In this document: positions 15,345-24,965 of the stretch, piece after piece | Layout: the number at the start of each line of letters is the position of its first letter | Numbering within the stretch: the stretch's first letter is position 1 | Assembly (NCBI RefSeq): GCF_004214935.1 | Contig: NZ_SFCC01000007.1 | Coordinates: forward strand, 340,814-404,813 | Reading direction: 5' to 3' | Source: Amycolatopsis suaedae | GTDB lineage: Bacteria > Actinomycetota > Actinomycetes > Mycobacteriales > Pseudonocardiaceae | Length of the DNA stretch: 64,000 nt | Translations under genes and position numbers: made by a program | The notes under the pieces: model-generated | Told to the model about the DNA's origin: nothing | Database searches by the model: none | The model's input: the letters and a program-made list of their open reading frames with translations, nothing else

Positions 15345-16934
15345 TCAGCCGCCGGCGAGGAACTTCCCCGCCACGGCGAGCGCGGGCGCCGACGCGTTCC
15401 CGCCCTCCACCAGCACGGCGAACGCCACGTCACCGCGGTAGCCGGCGAACCAGCCGTTGGCCTTCGCCGCGTCACCGACCTCGGCGGTGCCGGTCTTGCC
15501 GTGGACGGCACCGTTGGAACCCAACGACTTCGCGGTACCGGCGGTGACAACTTCACGCATCATCGCCCGAAGTGGACCGAGAACGGACGGCGCCGGCGGC
15601 TGGTAGCCGGTGTTGACGGTCGTCTGTGCGCTGCGCCACAGCTTCGGGGTGACGGCCTTGCCACTGGCCACTGTGGCCACCATCACCGCGAGCCCCAGCG
15701 GGCTGGCCAGCACCCGGCCCTGGCCGATCGAGGCCTCCACCGCCTCCGCCTGCCCCCGCGGCTGCTCGACCGTGCCGAGTTCGGTGTCGACGCCGGGAAC
15801 GGAGAAGTCGGCGCCGAGGCCGAGCTTGTTCGCGGCCTCGACGAGAGCGTCCGGCGGCAAGCCCGCGGCGACGGAGGCGAAGGTGGTGTTGCACGAGTGC
15901 GCGAACGCGGTGTGCAGCGGCGACGGCGGCAGGGAGAACCGGCCGTCGTTGGGCAGCGTCCGCTGGCCGATCCGGATCTCGCTCGGGCACTGCAGCACGG
16001 CGTCGGCACTGATGCCGTTGCTCAGCGCGGCGGTGGCCGTGGCGATCTTGAACACCGAGCCGGGAGCGTAGAGCCCGGTGAACGCCTTCGGCTCGATCCC
16101 GGCCGCGTTGTTCTGCGCCACGGCCAGCAGCTCACCGGTGGAGGGCTGCAGCGCCACCAGCACGGCGGAGCGCTCGACCGAATCCACGGCGGCCTGCGCC
16201 TTGGCCTGGATCGCCGCGCCGATGGTCGAGGCGGGCGCCGCCTCCGCCGACGGATCGGCACCGAACACGGTCTCCACCACCGTGCCGCCGCTGTCGACGA
16301 CCGCGATCCCCCAGCGCTGACCACCCTGGTCCTGGACGGTCCTCGCCAGGCTGTTGGTCAGTAACGTGGGCGCCTTGTTCCCGGCGGGCAGCAGGCTGGT
16401 GCCCTGCCAGACCAGCAACGGCGCGCCGTCCCGGTCGACGGCGGCGGGCTGACCGTCGGTCCCGCGGACGACCAGCCGCCTGCCCTCGTCGAGTTTCGGG
16501 TGGATCAGCGCGGGCTTCCACCGCACCAGCCAGCCGTCACCGGAGCGGACCAGCTCGATTTCGTTGTCGTAGGTCCACGTCCGCTGCCGCGCCAGTGTCC
16601 AGCCCACCGTGAACCGGCCGGTGACCCGGTCGGCACCGGAACCCACCTGGTTCAGTCCGGCCGTCACCGCCGTGGCACCGAGCTCGGTCCGGGTCGCCGC
16701 CAGCGCGGCAGCGGCCGCCGTGGGGTTGTCGGTGAGGCTGCCGGCCAGCGTGGTGTCCCCGCCGGCGAACGCCGACAGGAAGCGGGTGGCGACGTCACCG
16801 GCCGACGGCTGCGCGGCGCCGTCGGCGGCCGGTGGGCCGGACTCGCCCCGCAGGATCACCACGGCCGCCACGACGATCGCCACCACCAGGACGGCCGCTC
16901 CCGTCAGGACACCACGTCTCCAGCCAGGACTCAC
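15345..16934 (-). CDS. Penicillin-binding protein, NTF2-like N-terminus plus transpeptidase (PbpA-lipo/Rv2864c type)
   Basis: 529 residues. A membrane anchor (about 8-30, VLTGAAVLVVAIVVAAVVIL) is followed by an NTF2-like MecA_N domain (about 45-150) and a dimerisation segment. The transpeptidase domain has all three catalytic motifs: SVFK (Ser about 291), SCN (about 345) and HGKTGTAE (about 478). It cross-links peptidoglycan in the periplasmic space and should bind beta-lactams. The architecture matches mycobacterial Rv2864c rather than PbpB/FtsI. No lipobox cysteine is evident here, so a lipoprotein assignment is not supported. The GTG start lies 10 bp downstream of the ileS stop, giving a probable ileS-pbp operon. 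Confidence 0.92.
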   Translation of the reverse strand: MSPGWRRGVLTGAAVLVVAIVVAAVVILRGESGPPAADGAAQPSAGDVATRFLSAFAGGDTTLAGSLTDNPTAAAAALAATRTELGATAVTAGLNQVGSGADRVTGRFTVGWTLARQRTWTYDNEIELVRSGDGWLVRWKPALIHPKLDEGRRLVVRGTDGQPAAVDRDGAPLLVWQGTSLLPAGNKAPTLLTNSLARTVQDQGGQRWGIAVVDSGGTVVETVFGADPSAEAAPASTIGAAIQAKAQAAVDSVERSAVLVALQPSTGELLAVAQNNAAGIEPKAFTGLYAPGSVFKIATATAALSNGISADAVLQCPSEIRIGQRTLPNDGRFSLPPSPLHTAFAHSCNTTFASVAAGLPPDALVEAANKLGLGADFSVPGVDTELGTVEQPRGQAEAVEASIGQGRVLASPLGLAVMVATVASGKAVTPKLWRSAQTTVNTGYQPPAPSVLGPLRAMMREVVTAGTAKSLGSNGAVHGKTGTAEVGDAAKANGWFAGYRGDVAFAVLVEGGNASAPALAVAGKFLAGG

Positions 16935-16944
16935 GCCGGAGACG

Positions 16945-19900
16945 TTACCCCGCCTTCGTCACGGACACGGTGACCTTGTCGCCGTCGCCGACCGAGCCGG
17001 TGAAGCCGTCCGGCACCTCGCCGTAGGACACCGCCGTGGCGAGGGTCTCGCCCGCCACGAACGACTCGTGGGCACGCACCGCCTCGACCACCTCGGCAGG
17101 CGCGTCCACGGTCACCGTGATCCGGTCGGCCACCTCCAGGCCGGCGTCGCGGCGAGCCTGCTGCACGACCCGCACCAGGTCACGGGCCAGGCCCTCGGCG
17201 GCCAGCTCGGCCGTCACCTCGGTGTCCAGCAGGACCAGGCCGGCCCCGCCGGGCAACTCGGCGGCCGCGCCGCCTCCGGCGGCGACGAGCTTGCGCTCGA
17301 ACTCACCGTCGAGCAGCTCGATCCCGGCGGCCACGACCGCACCACCCTCGGCGGTGGACCAGTCGCCCGCCTTGACCGCCTTGATCACCTTCTGGACGTC
17401 CTTGCCCAGCCGCGGGCCGGCGGCACGCGCGTTGACCACGACCTCGAAGCTGCCGTGTGCCGCGACGTCGCCGGTCAGCTCCACCGACTTGACGTTGACC
17501 TCGTCCCGGATGATGTCGGTGAACCGCCGCAGCGTCTCCACACCGCCCTCGGCGGACAGGGCCACCAGCAGCCGGTTCAGCGGCAGCCGCACCCGCAGCT
17601 TGTTCGACTTGCGCAGCGACAGCGCCGCCGAGCACACCTGCCGCACCTGGTCCATCGCGTGGACCAGTGCCGCGTCGGCAGGCAGTTCACTCACACCCGG
17701 CCAGTCGGTCAGGTGGACCGACCGCTCGCCGGTCAGCCCCCGCCACACCGCCTCCGTCGTCAGCGGCAGCAGCGGCGCGAGGACCCGGCAGGTCACCTCG
17801 AGCACCGTGTGCAGGGTGTCGATGGCGTCCCGGTCACCCGACCAGAAGCGGTCCCGGGACCGGCGGACGTACCAGTTGGTCAGCACCTCCAGGAACTCCC
17901 GCACCGTCGCGCAGGCCCCGGCGACGTCGTAGGCGTCCAGTGCGCTGCCCACATCGGTCACCAGCTCGTGGGTCTTGGCCAGCACGTAGCGGTCGAGGAC
18001 GTGCTCGGAGTCGGTACGCCAGGTACCCGTCACCCCCTCGGCGCCCGCGTACAGCGCGAGGAAGTAGTACGAGTTCCACAGCGGCAGCACCGCCTGGCGC
18101 ACGGCGTCCCGGATCCCGCGGTCGGTGACGATCAGGTTCCCGCCGCGCAGGATGGGGCTCGCCATGAGGTACCAGCGCATGGCGTCCGAGCCGTCACGGT
18201 CGAACACCTCGTTGACGTCCGGGTAGTTGCGCAGCGACTTGGACATCTTCTGCCCGTCCGAGCCGAGCACGATGCCGTGCGAGACGCAGTGGGTGAACGC
18301 CGGCCGGTCGAACAGGGCGGTGGCGAGCACGTGCAGCAGGTAGAACCAGCCGCGGGTCTGCCCGATGTACTCCACGATGAAGTCGCTCGGGTAGTGGTGC
18401 TCGAACCATTCCGCGTTCTCGAACGGGTAGTGCACCTGGGCGTAGGGCATCGACCCGGAGTCGAACCAGACGTCGAGCACCTCGGGGATCCTGCGCATCA
18501 TCGACCGGCCGGTCGGGTCGTCCGGGTTGGGCCGGACCAGCTCGTCGATGTATGGCCGGTGCAGGTTGTCCAGCCGGACGCCGAAGTCGCGCTCCAGCTC
18601 GTCCAGCGAGCCGTAGACGTCGGTGCGCGGGTAGTTCGGGTCGTCGGACTGCCACACCGGGATCGGCGTGCCCCAGTACCGGTTGCGGGAGATCGACCAG
18701 TCCCTGGCGTTGGCCAGCCACTTGCCGAACTGCCCGTCCTTGACGTGCTCGGGGTACCAGGTGATCTGCTGGTTCAGCTCGACCATGCGGTCCTTGAACT
18801 CGGTGACCGCGACGAACCAGGACGACACCGCCCGGTAGATCAGCGGGTTGCGGCAGCGCCAGCAGTGCGGGTACGGGTGCTCGTAGGTCTCGTGCCGCAG
18901 CAGCACGGCGCCCTGCCTGCCTGCCGAACCGGTGCCGTTCTTGAGGTCGCGGATGATGTTCGGGTTGGCGTCGAACACCTGCTGCCCGGCGTAGTCGGGC
19001 ACTTCCGCGGTGAACCGGCCCTTGGCGTCCACCGGCGTGACCGGCGTGATCCCGGCGGCGTCGGTGACGGCCTTGTCCTCCTCACCGTAGGCGGGCGCGA
19101 TGTGCACGACACCGGTGCCGTCCTCGGTGGTGACGTAGTCGGCGGACAGCACCCGGTGCGCGTTCTCGTGACCGGCGAAGTAGGGGAACGGCGGGGCATA
19201 GCGGGTGCCCAGCAGGTCGGTGCCGGTGTAGGTGGCCAGCACCTCCGGCTCCTCCCCCAGCTCCTTGGCGTAGGCGGCGAGGCGGGCCTGCGCGAGCACG
19301 AACCGGCCGCGTTCGGTGGCCACGTGGACGTACTCGACCTCGGGGTGCACGGCGGTGGCGAGGTTGGCAGGCAGCGTCCACGGCGTCGTGGTCCAGATCA
19401 GCAGGTGGGCGCCGTCGAGGTCGGAGTCGTTGCCCTCCAGGCGGAAGCCGACGGTGACGGCCGGGTCCTGCCTGCTGACGTAGACGTCGTCGTCCATCCG
19501 CAGCTCGTGGTTGGACAGCGGCGTCTCGTCCCGCCAGCAGTAGGGCAGCACCCGGTAGCCCTCGTACACCAGGCCCTTGTCCCAGAGCTGCTTGAACGCC
19601 CAGATCACCGACTCCATGTAGGTGACGTCGAGGGTCTTGTAGTCGTTGTCGAAGTCGACCCAGCGGGCCTGGCGGGTGACGTACTCGCGCCACTCGTTGG
19701 TGTAGCGCAGCACCGACTCCCGGCAGGCGTCGTTGTACGCGGCGATACCCATCTCGTCGATCTGGGACTTGTCGGTGATGCCGAGCTGCCGCTCGGCCTC
19801 CAGCTCGGCGGGCAGGCCGTGGGTGTCCCAGCCGAACCGGCGCTCCACCCGCCTGCCGCGCATGGTCTGGTAGCGCGGGACGAGGTCCTTGACGTAGCCG

Positions 19901-20127
19901 GTGAGCAGGTGGCCGTAGTGCGGCAGGCCGTTTGCGAAGGGCGGGCCGTCGTAGAAGACGTACTCGTTGGCGCCGTTCGTCCCGGCCTCGCGGTTGTCGA
20001 TGGTGGCCTGGAACGTGCGGTCGGACTCCCAGTAGGCCAGCACGTCCCGCTCCACGGCCGGGAACGACGGCTGGGACGGGACCGAACCGGCCGTCCCCGC
20101 AGACGGGAACGCTGCCTTGGGGTACAT
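16945..20127 (-). CDS. ileS: Isoleucyl-tRNA synthetase, long (IleRS2-like) form
   Basis: 1060 residues. The class I signature appears as PHYGH (residues 69-73) in [15 protein letters not shown], and the second signature KMSKS lies near 627. The CP1 editing domain ([18 protein letters not shown]) lies between them. The anticodon-binding region and a long C-terminal domain follow. The HYGH variant and length around 1050 are typical of the IleRS2 group, which is usually less sensitive to mupirocin than IleRS1; the resistance statement is family knowledge, not shown here. The ATG at 20127 follows GAGGAG. A full T-box leader sits upstream, so translation should rise when uncharged tRNA-Ile accumulates. 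Confidence 0.97.
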   Translation of the reverse strand: MYPKAAFPSAGTAGSVPSQPSFPAVERDVLAYWESDRTFQATIDNREAGTNGANEYVFYDGPPFANGLPHYGHLLTGYVKDLVPRYQTMRGRRVERRFGWDTHGLPAELEAERQLGITDKSQIDEMGIAAYNDACRESVLRYTNEWREYVTRQARWVDFDNDYKTLDVTYMESVIWAFKQLWDKGLVYEGYRVLPYCWRDETPLSNHELRMDDDVYVSRQDPAVTVGFRLEGNDSDLDGAHLLIWTTTPWTLPANLATAVHPEVEYVHVATERGRFVLAQARLAAYAKELGEEPEVLATYTGTDLLGTRYAPPFPYFAGHENAHRVLSADYVTTEDGTGVVHIAPAYGEEDKAVTDAAGITPVTPVDAKGRFTAEVPDYAGQQVFDANPNIIRDLKNGTGSAGRQGAVLLRHETYEHPYPHCWRCRNPLIYRAVSSWFVAVTEFKDRMVELNQQITWYPEHVKDGQFGKWLANARDWSISRNRYWGTPIPVWQSDDPNYPRTDVYGSLDELERDFGVRLDNLHRPYIDELVRPNPDDPTGRSMMRRIPEVLDVWFDSGSMPYAQVHYPFENAEWFEHHYPSDFIVEYIGQTRGWFYLLHVLATALFDRPAFTHCVSHGIVLGSDGQKMSKSLRNYPDVNEVFDRDGSDAMRWYLMASPILRGGNLIVTDRGIRDAVRQAVLPLWNSYYFLALYAGAEGVTGTWRTDSEHVLDRYVLAKTHELVTDVGSALDAYDVAGACATVREFLEVLTNWYVRRSRDRFWSGDRDAIDTLHTVLEVTCRVLAPLLPLTTEAVWRGLTGERSVHLTDWPGVSELPADAALVHAMDQVRQVCSAALSLRKSNKLRVRLPLNRLLVALSAEGGVETLRRFTDIIRDEVNVKSVELTGDVAAHGSFEVVVNARAAGPRLGKDVQKVIKAVKAGDWSTAEGGAVVAAGIELLDGEFERKLVAAGGGAAAELPGGAGLVLLDTEVTAELAAEGLARDLVRVVQQARRDAGLEVADRITVTVDAPAEVVEAVRAHESFVAGETLATAVSYGEVPDGFTGSVGDGDKVTVSVTKAG

Positions 20128-20179
20128 CGGGTGCTCCTCGCGGTGTCGTCGCTCGTCTGCCGACGGGGACGAAGACACG

Positions 20180-20345
20180 GCCATGCGGCCGCGTTTCCGC
20201 GGTACCACCCCGCTTGCCCGCTGACGCGGGCCGCTTCGTTGGACGGCTGTGACGGGCCGCACCCGTCCGGTTCTACTGAGGACCCTCGGGGTCCCGTTCT
20301 TCCGGAGGCTCCCCGGTGATGGCCGGATCGACGCCGTGTACACCC
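20180..20345 (-). ncRNA. T-box riboswitch (isoleucine, translational type) of ileS
   Basis: On the minus strand the conserved T-box sequence GGGGTGGTACCGCGG is at 20211-20197. It is preceded by a stem I region with GGCCATCACCGGGGAGC, placing an ATC isoleucine specifier in the usual actinobacterial context, and by CAGTAGAACCGGACGGG and GTCACAGCCGTCCAACGAAG blocks. The leader ends about 50 bp before the ileS start and includes the ribosome-binding region downstream. There is no terminator T-run, so control is probably by freeing or sequestering the Shine-Dalgarno sequence, as described for actinobacterial ileS leaders. Confidence 0.94.
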
Positions 20346-20431
20346 AGGGTAAACCCCCGCCGCAAACCGTTTCCCACGGAGCCCCCCCGTTCCCGGTTAG
20401 AGTCGGCAGCCATGACGATCATGGACGCGCC

Positions 20432-22249
20432 GTGAAGGCATTCGCGCTGCCGGTGATCATCCTGGTCGTCGTCGGCGGCGTGACCGGCCTGGGGTTCGTT
20501 GCCGGACTGGGCGGGACGGCGATCCTGGCCGGGCTGACCGCCCTGTTCTGCCTCATCGCCGCGTTCGGCGGCACCCTCCGCGGCGACCTGCGGCTGCTCG
20601 CCGGTTTCGCCCCGGCACTGGTGCTGGGCGCCGGGGTCCCCCGGCTGCTCGGCGAGGTCTCCCACTGGCTGGCCATCGCCGTGCTGGTGCTCGTCGTGTT
20701 CGCGGCCGGGCTGGTGCCGGCGCTCGGGCAGCGTTACGTCACCGTCGGGCTTGGCCTCGGTCTCGCCTCGGCGTTCGGCTACGGCTTCCAGCTGACCGGC
20801 TCGGCGAGCCCGCCGCAGGTGCTGGGCGCGCCGGCACTGGCGGTGGCGGTCGCCGTCGTGATCCGGGTCCTGGCCGGCCTACGGGACCCGGCGGGTCCGG
20901 CCAGGAAGGCGCTGGCGGACGCGCTGACCGGCGAGGCGGGCGCGGCCGACCGGGCCGCCCGGCTGTGGCTGACCGAACGGCCTCGCCGGTGGAGCGCACG
21001 GGTCCTCGGCGAGACGCTGCGGTACCGCGCGGCACGCGACGTCCTGGACGACCGCAGGCACAGCTTCGGCGACGCGGCCGGTTCCGTCGAGCGGTCCCTC
21101 GCCGCCGCCGACGAGGAGGCCGCCCGGATCGCCGAGCTGGTACGCGCGAGGTCGGCACCGGCGGACACGCAGGAGCCGGCCCGGCCGGGCGTCCCCGGCG
21201 GCCTGCCCGGAGCCAGCGGTCGCTGGCTGGACACCGTGTGGTCGTCACTGGACGCCGTCCGCACCGCCGCGACCGAGCGCGACGAGTCCACAGTGGACCT
21301 GCCGAAGTCGTTGCGGCGCCGGGTACTCGCCGGAGAGCTACGGGGCGCGCTGTCCTGGCGGTCGGCCCAGCTGCGGCACGCCGTGCGGGTGGCGCTCGGC
21401 ATGGCGATCGCGCTGAGCGTCGCCACCTTGCGGCCGGGTGACCCGCTGACCGTCTCGTTCCTGATGACCACGTTCGCCATCATGCAGCCGGAATGGCGCG
21501 ACAGCCTCAGCAAGGCGTGGCAGCGGGTCGCGGGCTCGCTGGGCGGCGCCGTCGTCCTCGCGCTGGTGATCTGGCTGGCCCCGCCCGCGGCGCTGCTGGT
21601 GATCGGCGTGGCCGCGCTGCTGGTCGGCATCCCGATGATGACCAGCAAACCGATGGTGTTCAACGGGTGCGTGGTCCTGATGAGCGTCGGGGTCAACGCC
21701 ACCAACCGGCACCTTGACCCGGCGCCGGTGCTCGTCGAGTACCTGCTGCTGATCGCCCTGGCCGTGGTGATCGGGCTGCTGTTCGGGTTCGCGGCCGTGC
21801 CCGGGGTACGCAAACCGGGTGCGGCGGAACGGTTCACCTCCGCCGTCGACGCCACCCGCACGCTCTACGACACGCTCGCCGGCGTCCTGCGGGGCGAGAC
21901 GTCCCGCCCGGCGGCGGCGCCCGCCTTCCGGCACGCGGCCCGTGCCCAGCAGGATCTGCTGGCCGACGAGCCCGGTGGCACACCGCCGTCCGGCACCGAG
22001 CGGGAGAAGGCCGAGCAGGCGGCCGACGCCCTGCGCGGGCTGTACACCAGCGCGATCGCGGCCGCCCTGCCCGGATCCCGCAACGCCGCACTGGCCGGCG
22101 CCGTCGCCGGCGTGGCCGCCGCGCTGCCGCCGGCCGAGCCGGACGTGGACCGGCTCGCGGCGCACCGGGACGAACTGGACGGCGAGCAACGCCTGCTGCT
22201 GGACACCATGCAGGCGGATCTCGTGGTGCTGCACCGCACCGCGCCGTAG
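20432..22249 (+). CDS. FUSC-family membrane protein (aromatic acid exporter/YccS-like)
   Basis: About 605 residues in a duplicated layout: six N-terminal transmembrane helices (residues 5-165), a cytoplasmic helical domain (about 170-315), a second set of six helices (about 325-475, with SVATLRPGDPLTVSFLMTTFA and AALLVGIPMMTS), and a C-terminal cytosolic domain. This is the FUSC/ArAE architecture of putative efflux proteins such as YccS and AaeB. The start is GTG at 20432, overlapping by GTGA the stop of a 7-codon frame that begins at ATG 20412. The open frame continues upstream into the ileS leader but has no hydrophobic content there. Divergent from ileS. Substrate unknown. Confidence 0.86.
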   Translation: MKAFALPVIILVVVGGVTGLGFVAGLGGTAILAGLTALFCLIAAFGGTLRGDLRLLAGFAPALVLGAGVPRLLGEVSHWLAIAVLVLVVFAAGLVPALGQRYVTVGLGLGLASAFGYGFQLTGSASPPQVLGAPALAVAVAVVIRVLAGLRDPAGPARKALADALTGEAGAADRAARLWLTERPRRWSARVLGETLRYRAARDVLDDRRHSFGDAAGSVERSLAAADEEAARIAELVRARSAPADTQEPARPGVPGGLPGASGRWLDTVWSSLDAVRTAATERDESTVDLPKSLRRRVLAGELRGALSWRSAQLRHAVRVALGMAIALSVATLRPGDPLTVSFLMTTFAIMQPEWRDSLSKAWQRVAGSLGGAVVLALVIWLAPPAALLVIGVAALLVGIPMMTSKPMVFNGCVVLMSVGVNATNRHLDPAPVLVEYLLLIALAVVIGLLFGFAAVPGVRKPGAAERFTSAVDATRTLYDTLAGVLRGETSRPAAAPAFRHAARAQQDLLADEPGGTPPSGTEREKAEQAADALRGLYTSAIAAALPGSRNAALAGAVAGVAAALPPAEPDVDRLAAHRDELDGEQRLLLDTMQADLVVLHRTAP

Positions 22250-22252
22250 GTG

Positions 22253-24121
22253 CTACGAACTCTCCGGGATCGTCGGGTCGTCGACCTCGGGGCCGACGCC
22301 GGCCGCGCTGACCGCCCGGATGTAGAACCGGTACTGGGTGCCGATCTCCAGCCCGCGCACCCGGTACTGGCGCGCCGACGCACCCACGGTCGCCGAGCCC
22401 GAGCCCTCGCCGGGTTTGCCGTCCACGTTCCAGCGGATGCGGTACCCGGTGATCGGCGACCCGTTGGCGGTAGCCGGTTTCCAGGTCAGCAGCGCGGTCG
22501 CGTTGCCGTCCGGTTCGGCACCGAAGCCGACCGGCGCACTCGGTGGGTCCTGCGACCGCGGCGTCACCGCGGCGGCCGTCGAGCCCTGGCCCCGGCCGGC
22601 GGAGTTCTGCGCGGTGACGGTGACCGTGTAGGCCGAGCCGTTGGTGAGGCCGGTGAGCGTGGTGCTGCGGGCGCCGGCACCCAGCGGGCGGCTACCGCTG
22701 CCCGCACTGGACGTCCACGACACGTGGTACGCGGTGACCGCGCCGCCGTTGGGACTGGCAGCACCCCAGTTGACGGTGATCCGGGCATCGCCGGCGGTGG
22801 CCCGCACCCCGGGAGGCGCGCCCGGCGGGCTCGCCGGGACGGCCACCCGCTCCGCAGGCGGTGTCTGCCGTGGCTTGGCCGGTGTGCGCGGGCGTTCCTG
22901 CTGCCGGGGCGCGTCGGCCTGCGGTGGCGGGCCCGCGGAAGGCGCCGTCTGCGGCGGAGCGGCGGGTGGCGCGGCGGGCGGAGCGGCCGGAGGCGGTGGC
23001 GCCGGACGGCCCTGACCGGTGACGTCGACCGGGGTGACCTGGCCCTCGCGGTCGACCACCAGGACATGCCCGCCGTCCGCGGAATCCACGTAGACCCGGG
23101 AGTCCTCGCCCCGCGACAGCCGGCTCGGGCCCGGCGGGACCGGCGTGCTCTCGCGCAACCGGCCACCGCCGTCGTAGGTGTGCACCGTGGACTTCGCGCG
23201 GTCCACCACCACGGCCGTACGCCCCGAGGAAGCCACGTCGGCGTACTCACCGGGCGGCAGGTTCACCACCACGGGCTCGGCCGCCGGACGGCTCCGGTCC
23301 AGGCCCGCGGTGTCCACCAGGTACATGCGGTGCGCGGCGGGATCCAGCACGGCCACCCGGCCGTCGATGTCGGTGGCGGCCAGCCGGGCCGTGGGCGGCA
23401 CGTCGACCCCCAGCCCGGTGCCCTCCCCCAGGCCACCCGCGCCGACCGGGTACATCATGTCCGCCATCGTGTCGACGAACACCGGCCGGTCCCCGACCAC
23501 CGTCAGCCCACCGGGGTGCCGCGACGGCGCCGCGGCGGGACAGGTCAGCTTGTCCGCGCCGGGCCGCAGCTCGCACAGCAGCCCGGTGTCGATCTGGTGC
23601 AGCCACAGCGAACCGGCGCTGGTGACGACCGGCTGGCCGAGCTTGCCCCCCGCGGCCAGGGTCAACGGCGGATCGCCGGGACGCACGACCTGACCGGCCT
23701 CCCGGTACACCAGGTAGGGGCCGCCGCGGGCCTCCAGCGCCACCGGCATCTCGTTGACGGCCGCGCCGGTGGAGCCCTCCACCGTCAGCGTGGACTTGCC
23801 GAACTCGGACACCCGCGACGGGCCCACGACGTAGGCCTTGGTCTCACCCTGCGCCACGATGCTGCCCGGCTCGGCATCCACGTCGGCCTTGGCGTCGACG
23901 TTGCCGCTGCCGTCGATATGGAACGCCGCACGCAGCACGTGGTTGTAGACCCAGTGCCCCGCCTGGGCGAGGTTCAGCCCCGGCCCCGGTGTCGCCGCAC
24001 CGGTGACGGCCAACGCGACCAGCGCGACACATCCCAGTACCGCGATCCCGGCGGGCACACGGCGCCGCCACCGTCGCCGCGCGTCCCGCGCGTCGGAGGT
24101 CCCCACGTCCTTCCCCGGCAT
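22253..24121 (-). CDS. Membrane-anchored beta-propeller-like protein with two fibronectin type III domains
   Basis: 622 residues. A basic N-terminus and one transmembrane or signal-anchor segment (about 25-44, IAVLGCVALVALAVTGA) are followed by an extracytoplasmic region of repeated short strands (about 65-370) compatible with a WD/YncE-like propeller. A Pro/Ala-rich linker (about 375-445, repeats of PPAA) leads into two FnIII domains (about 440-530 and 535-622, each with VTAYHVSW/ITGYRIRW and LTNGSAYTVTV/LEIGTQYRFYI motifs). It is likely an exported cell-surface or wall-associated protein; ligand and partner unknown. It sits 54 bp downstream of the two-TM zinc-motif gene and its stop is only 3 bp from the convergent FUSC stop. 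Confidence 0.82.
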   Translation of the reverse strand: MPGKDVGTSDARDARRRWRRRVPAGIAVLGCVALVALAVTGAATPGPGLNLAQAGHWVYNHVLRAAFHIDGSGNVDAKADVDAEPGSIVAQGETKAYVVGPSRVSEFGKSTLTVEGSTGAAVNEMPVALEARGGPYLVYREAGQVVRPGDPPLTLAAGGKLGQPVVTSAGSLWLHQIDTGLLCELRPGADKLTCPAAAPSRHPGGLTVVGDRPVFVDTMADMMYPVGAGGLGEGTGLGVDVPPTARLAATDIDGRVAVLDPAAHRMYLVDTAGLDRSRPAAEPVVVNLPPGEYADVASSGRTAVVVDRAKSTVHTYDGGGRLRESTPVPPGPSRLSRGEDSRVYVDSADGGHVLVVDREGQVTPVDVTGQGRPAPPPPAAPPAAPPAAPPQTAPSAGPPPQADAPRQQERPRTPAKPRQTPPAERVAVPASPPGAPPGVRATAGDARITVNWGAASPNGGAVTAYHVSWTSSAGSGSRPLGAGARSTTLTGLTNGSAYTVTVTAQNSAGRGQGSTAAAVTPRSQDPPSAPVGFGAEPDGNATALLTWKPATANGSPITGYRIRWNVDGKPGEGSGSATVGASARQYRVRGLEIGTQYRFYIRAVSAAGVGPEVDDPTIPESS

Positions 24122-24175
24122 GGACGTAGCCTACGCCCCGAGGTCCACGCGAGGTACACGCTCGCGCGCGGGCGG

Positions 24176-24808
24176 CTACTTGCCGGCTTTGCGCTTGCGG
24201 CCGCTCTTGTCGCGGTGGCGCGTGGCCAGGGTCGCGTCGGGACCACAGCGCGCACACGGGGTGAAGCCGAGATCACGAGCCTCGGCCACGGCGATCGGGA
24301 TCGTGTCGCGGTCGGCGAGCCAGGCACAGCCGGCGAGGTGGTAGCGCGGGTACTCGTCGACGACCAGCACCTCGACGTCCAGCTCGGAGATCACCAGCAG
24401 GTCGGAGGCGTCGGTGTCCTCCTCACCGGGGTCGCCCTCGTCGGCGGGCGGTTCGGCCTTCTCGCCGGCGTCGTCCCCGTCGAGTTCGCCCGAGGCCGGC
24501 AGCAGCGTGGTCTGTGACTCGCCGGGCTTGTCCTCGTCCTCGACGGGAAGCTCACCCTCGACCCGCCCGGCGGTGTCCTCGGCTGCCTCGTCCGCCGAGT
24601 CGTCCTCGACGGCCTTCTCGGCCTTCTCGGGCTCCTCGGCCGCCGCCGCCCGGCGCTTGCGCCTGCGGTAGTTCTCGACCAGGAGCGCGACGCCCGCGAC
24701 AACGGAAAGACCGATGGAGATCCACGCCCACAACGAGTTGGCGGTGATCAGCGCCGTAACCAGCAACCCGAGGGCAACCAGCAGCAGGAGGAGAACGATG
24801 TAAAGCAC
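24176..24808 (-). CDS. Two-TM protein with acidic linker and C-terminal Cys/His zinc-binding-like motif
   Basis: 210 residues. Two N-terminal transmembrane helices (about 2-21 and 25-45) and a basic stop-transfer patch (YRRRKRR) lead into an 80-residue Glu/Asp-rich low-complexity linker and a C-terminal domain. That domain contains YHLAGCAWLADRD and GFTPCARCGPD, a Y-H-x3-C ... P-C-x2-C spacing reminiscent of the metal-binding module of Ada and of small wall/DNA-associated zinc domains. The topology places the zinc-like motif in the cytoplasm. It follows the wag31 terminator, and an apical growth role is only a location-based guess. The tail is very basic (RHRDKSGRKRKAGK). Confidence 0.78.
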   Translation of the reverse strand: MLYIVLLLLLVALGLLVTALITANSLWAWISIGLSVVAGVALLVENYRRRKRRAAAAEEPEKAEKAVEDDSADEAAEDTAGRVEGELPVEDEDKPGESQTTLLPASGELDGDDAGEKAEPPADEGDPGEEDTDASDLLVISELDVEVLVVDEYPRYHLAGCAWLADRDTIPIAVAEARDLGFTPCARCGPDATLATRHRDKSGRKRKAGK

Positions 24809-24866
24809 GCTGAATTACAACACGTACACGCAGAGACAGCATCTCCGACCCGCCGGGCGCGGCAAA

Positions 24867-24901
24867 GCCACCTTCACCCCGCTGGAGGAGGTGAAGGTGG
24901 C
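24867..24901 (-). terminator. Terminator after wag31 (divIVA)
   Basis: A perfect 12-bp stem (GCCACCTTCACC 24867-24878 with 24890-24901) and an 11-base loop lie 65 bp after the wag31 stop. The arm word CCTTCAC/GTGAAGG recurs in the large hairpin at 54613-54667. Confidence 0.8.
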
Positions 24902-24965
24902 TGCTGCGCTTGGTGACCTTCGGGGAAGAAGCGTTACCGCGTCGAGTTCGGAGAGTGTGTGCGGA

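Noticed and set aside
16609..20319. A very long plus-strand open frame (over 1200 codons) opposite pbp and ileS
   Set aside because: It is antisense to two well-supported genes, is rich in Arg/Val/His/Gln low-complexity sequence and exists because high GC depletes stop codons in the complementary frame.
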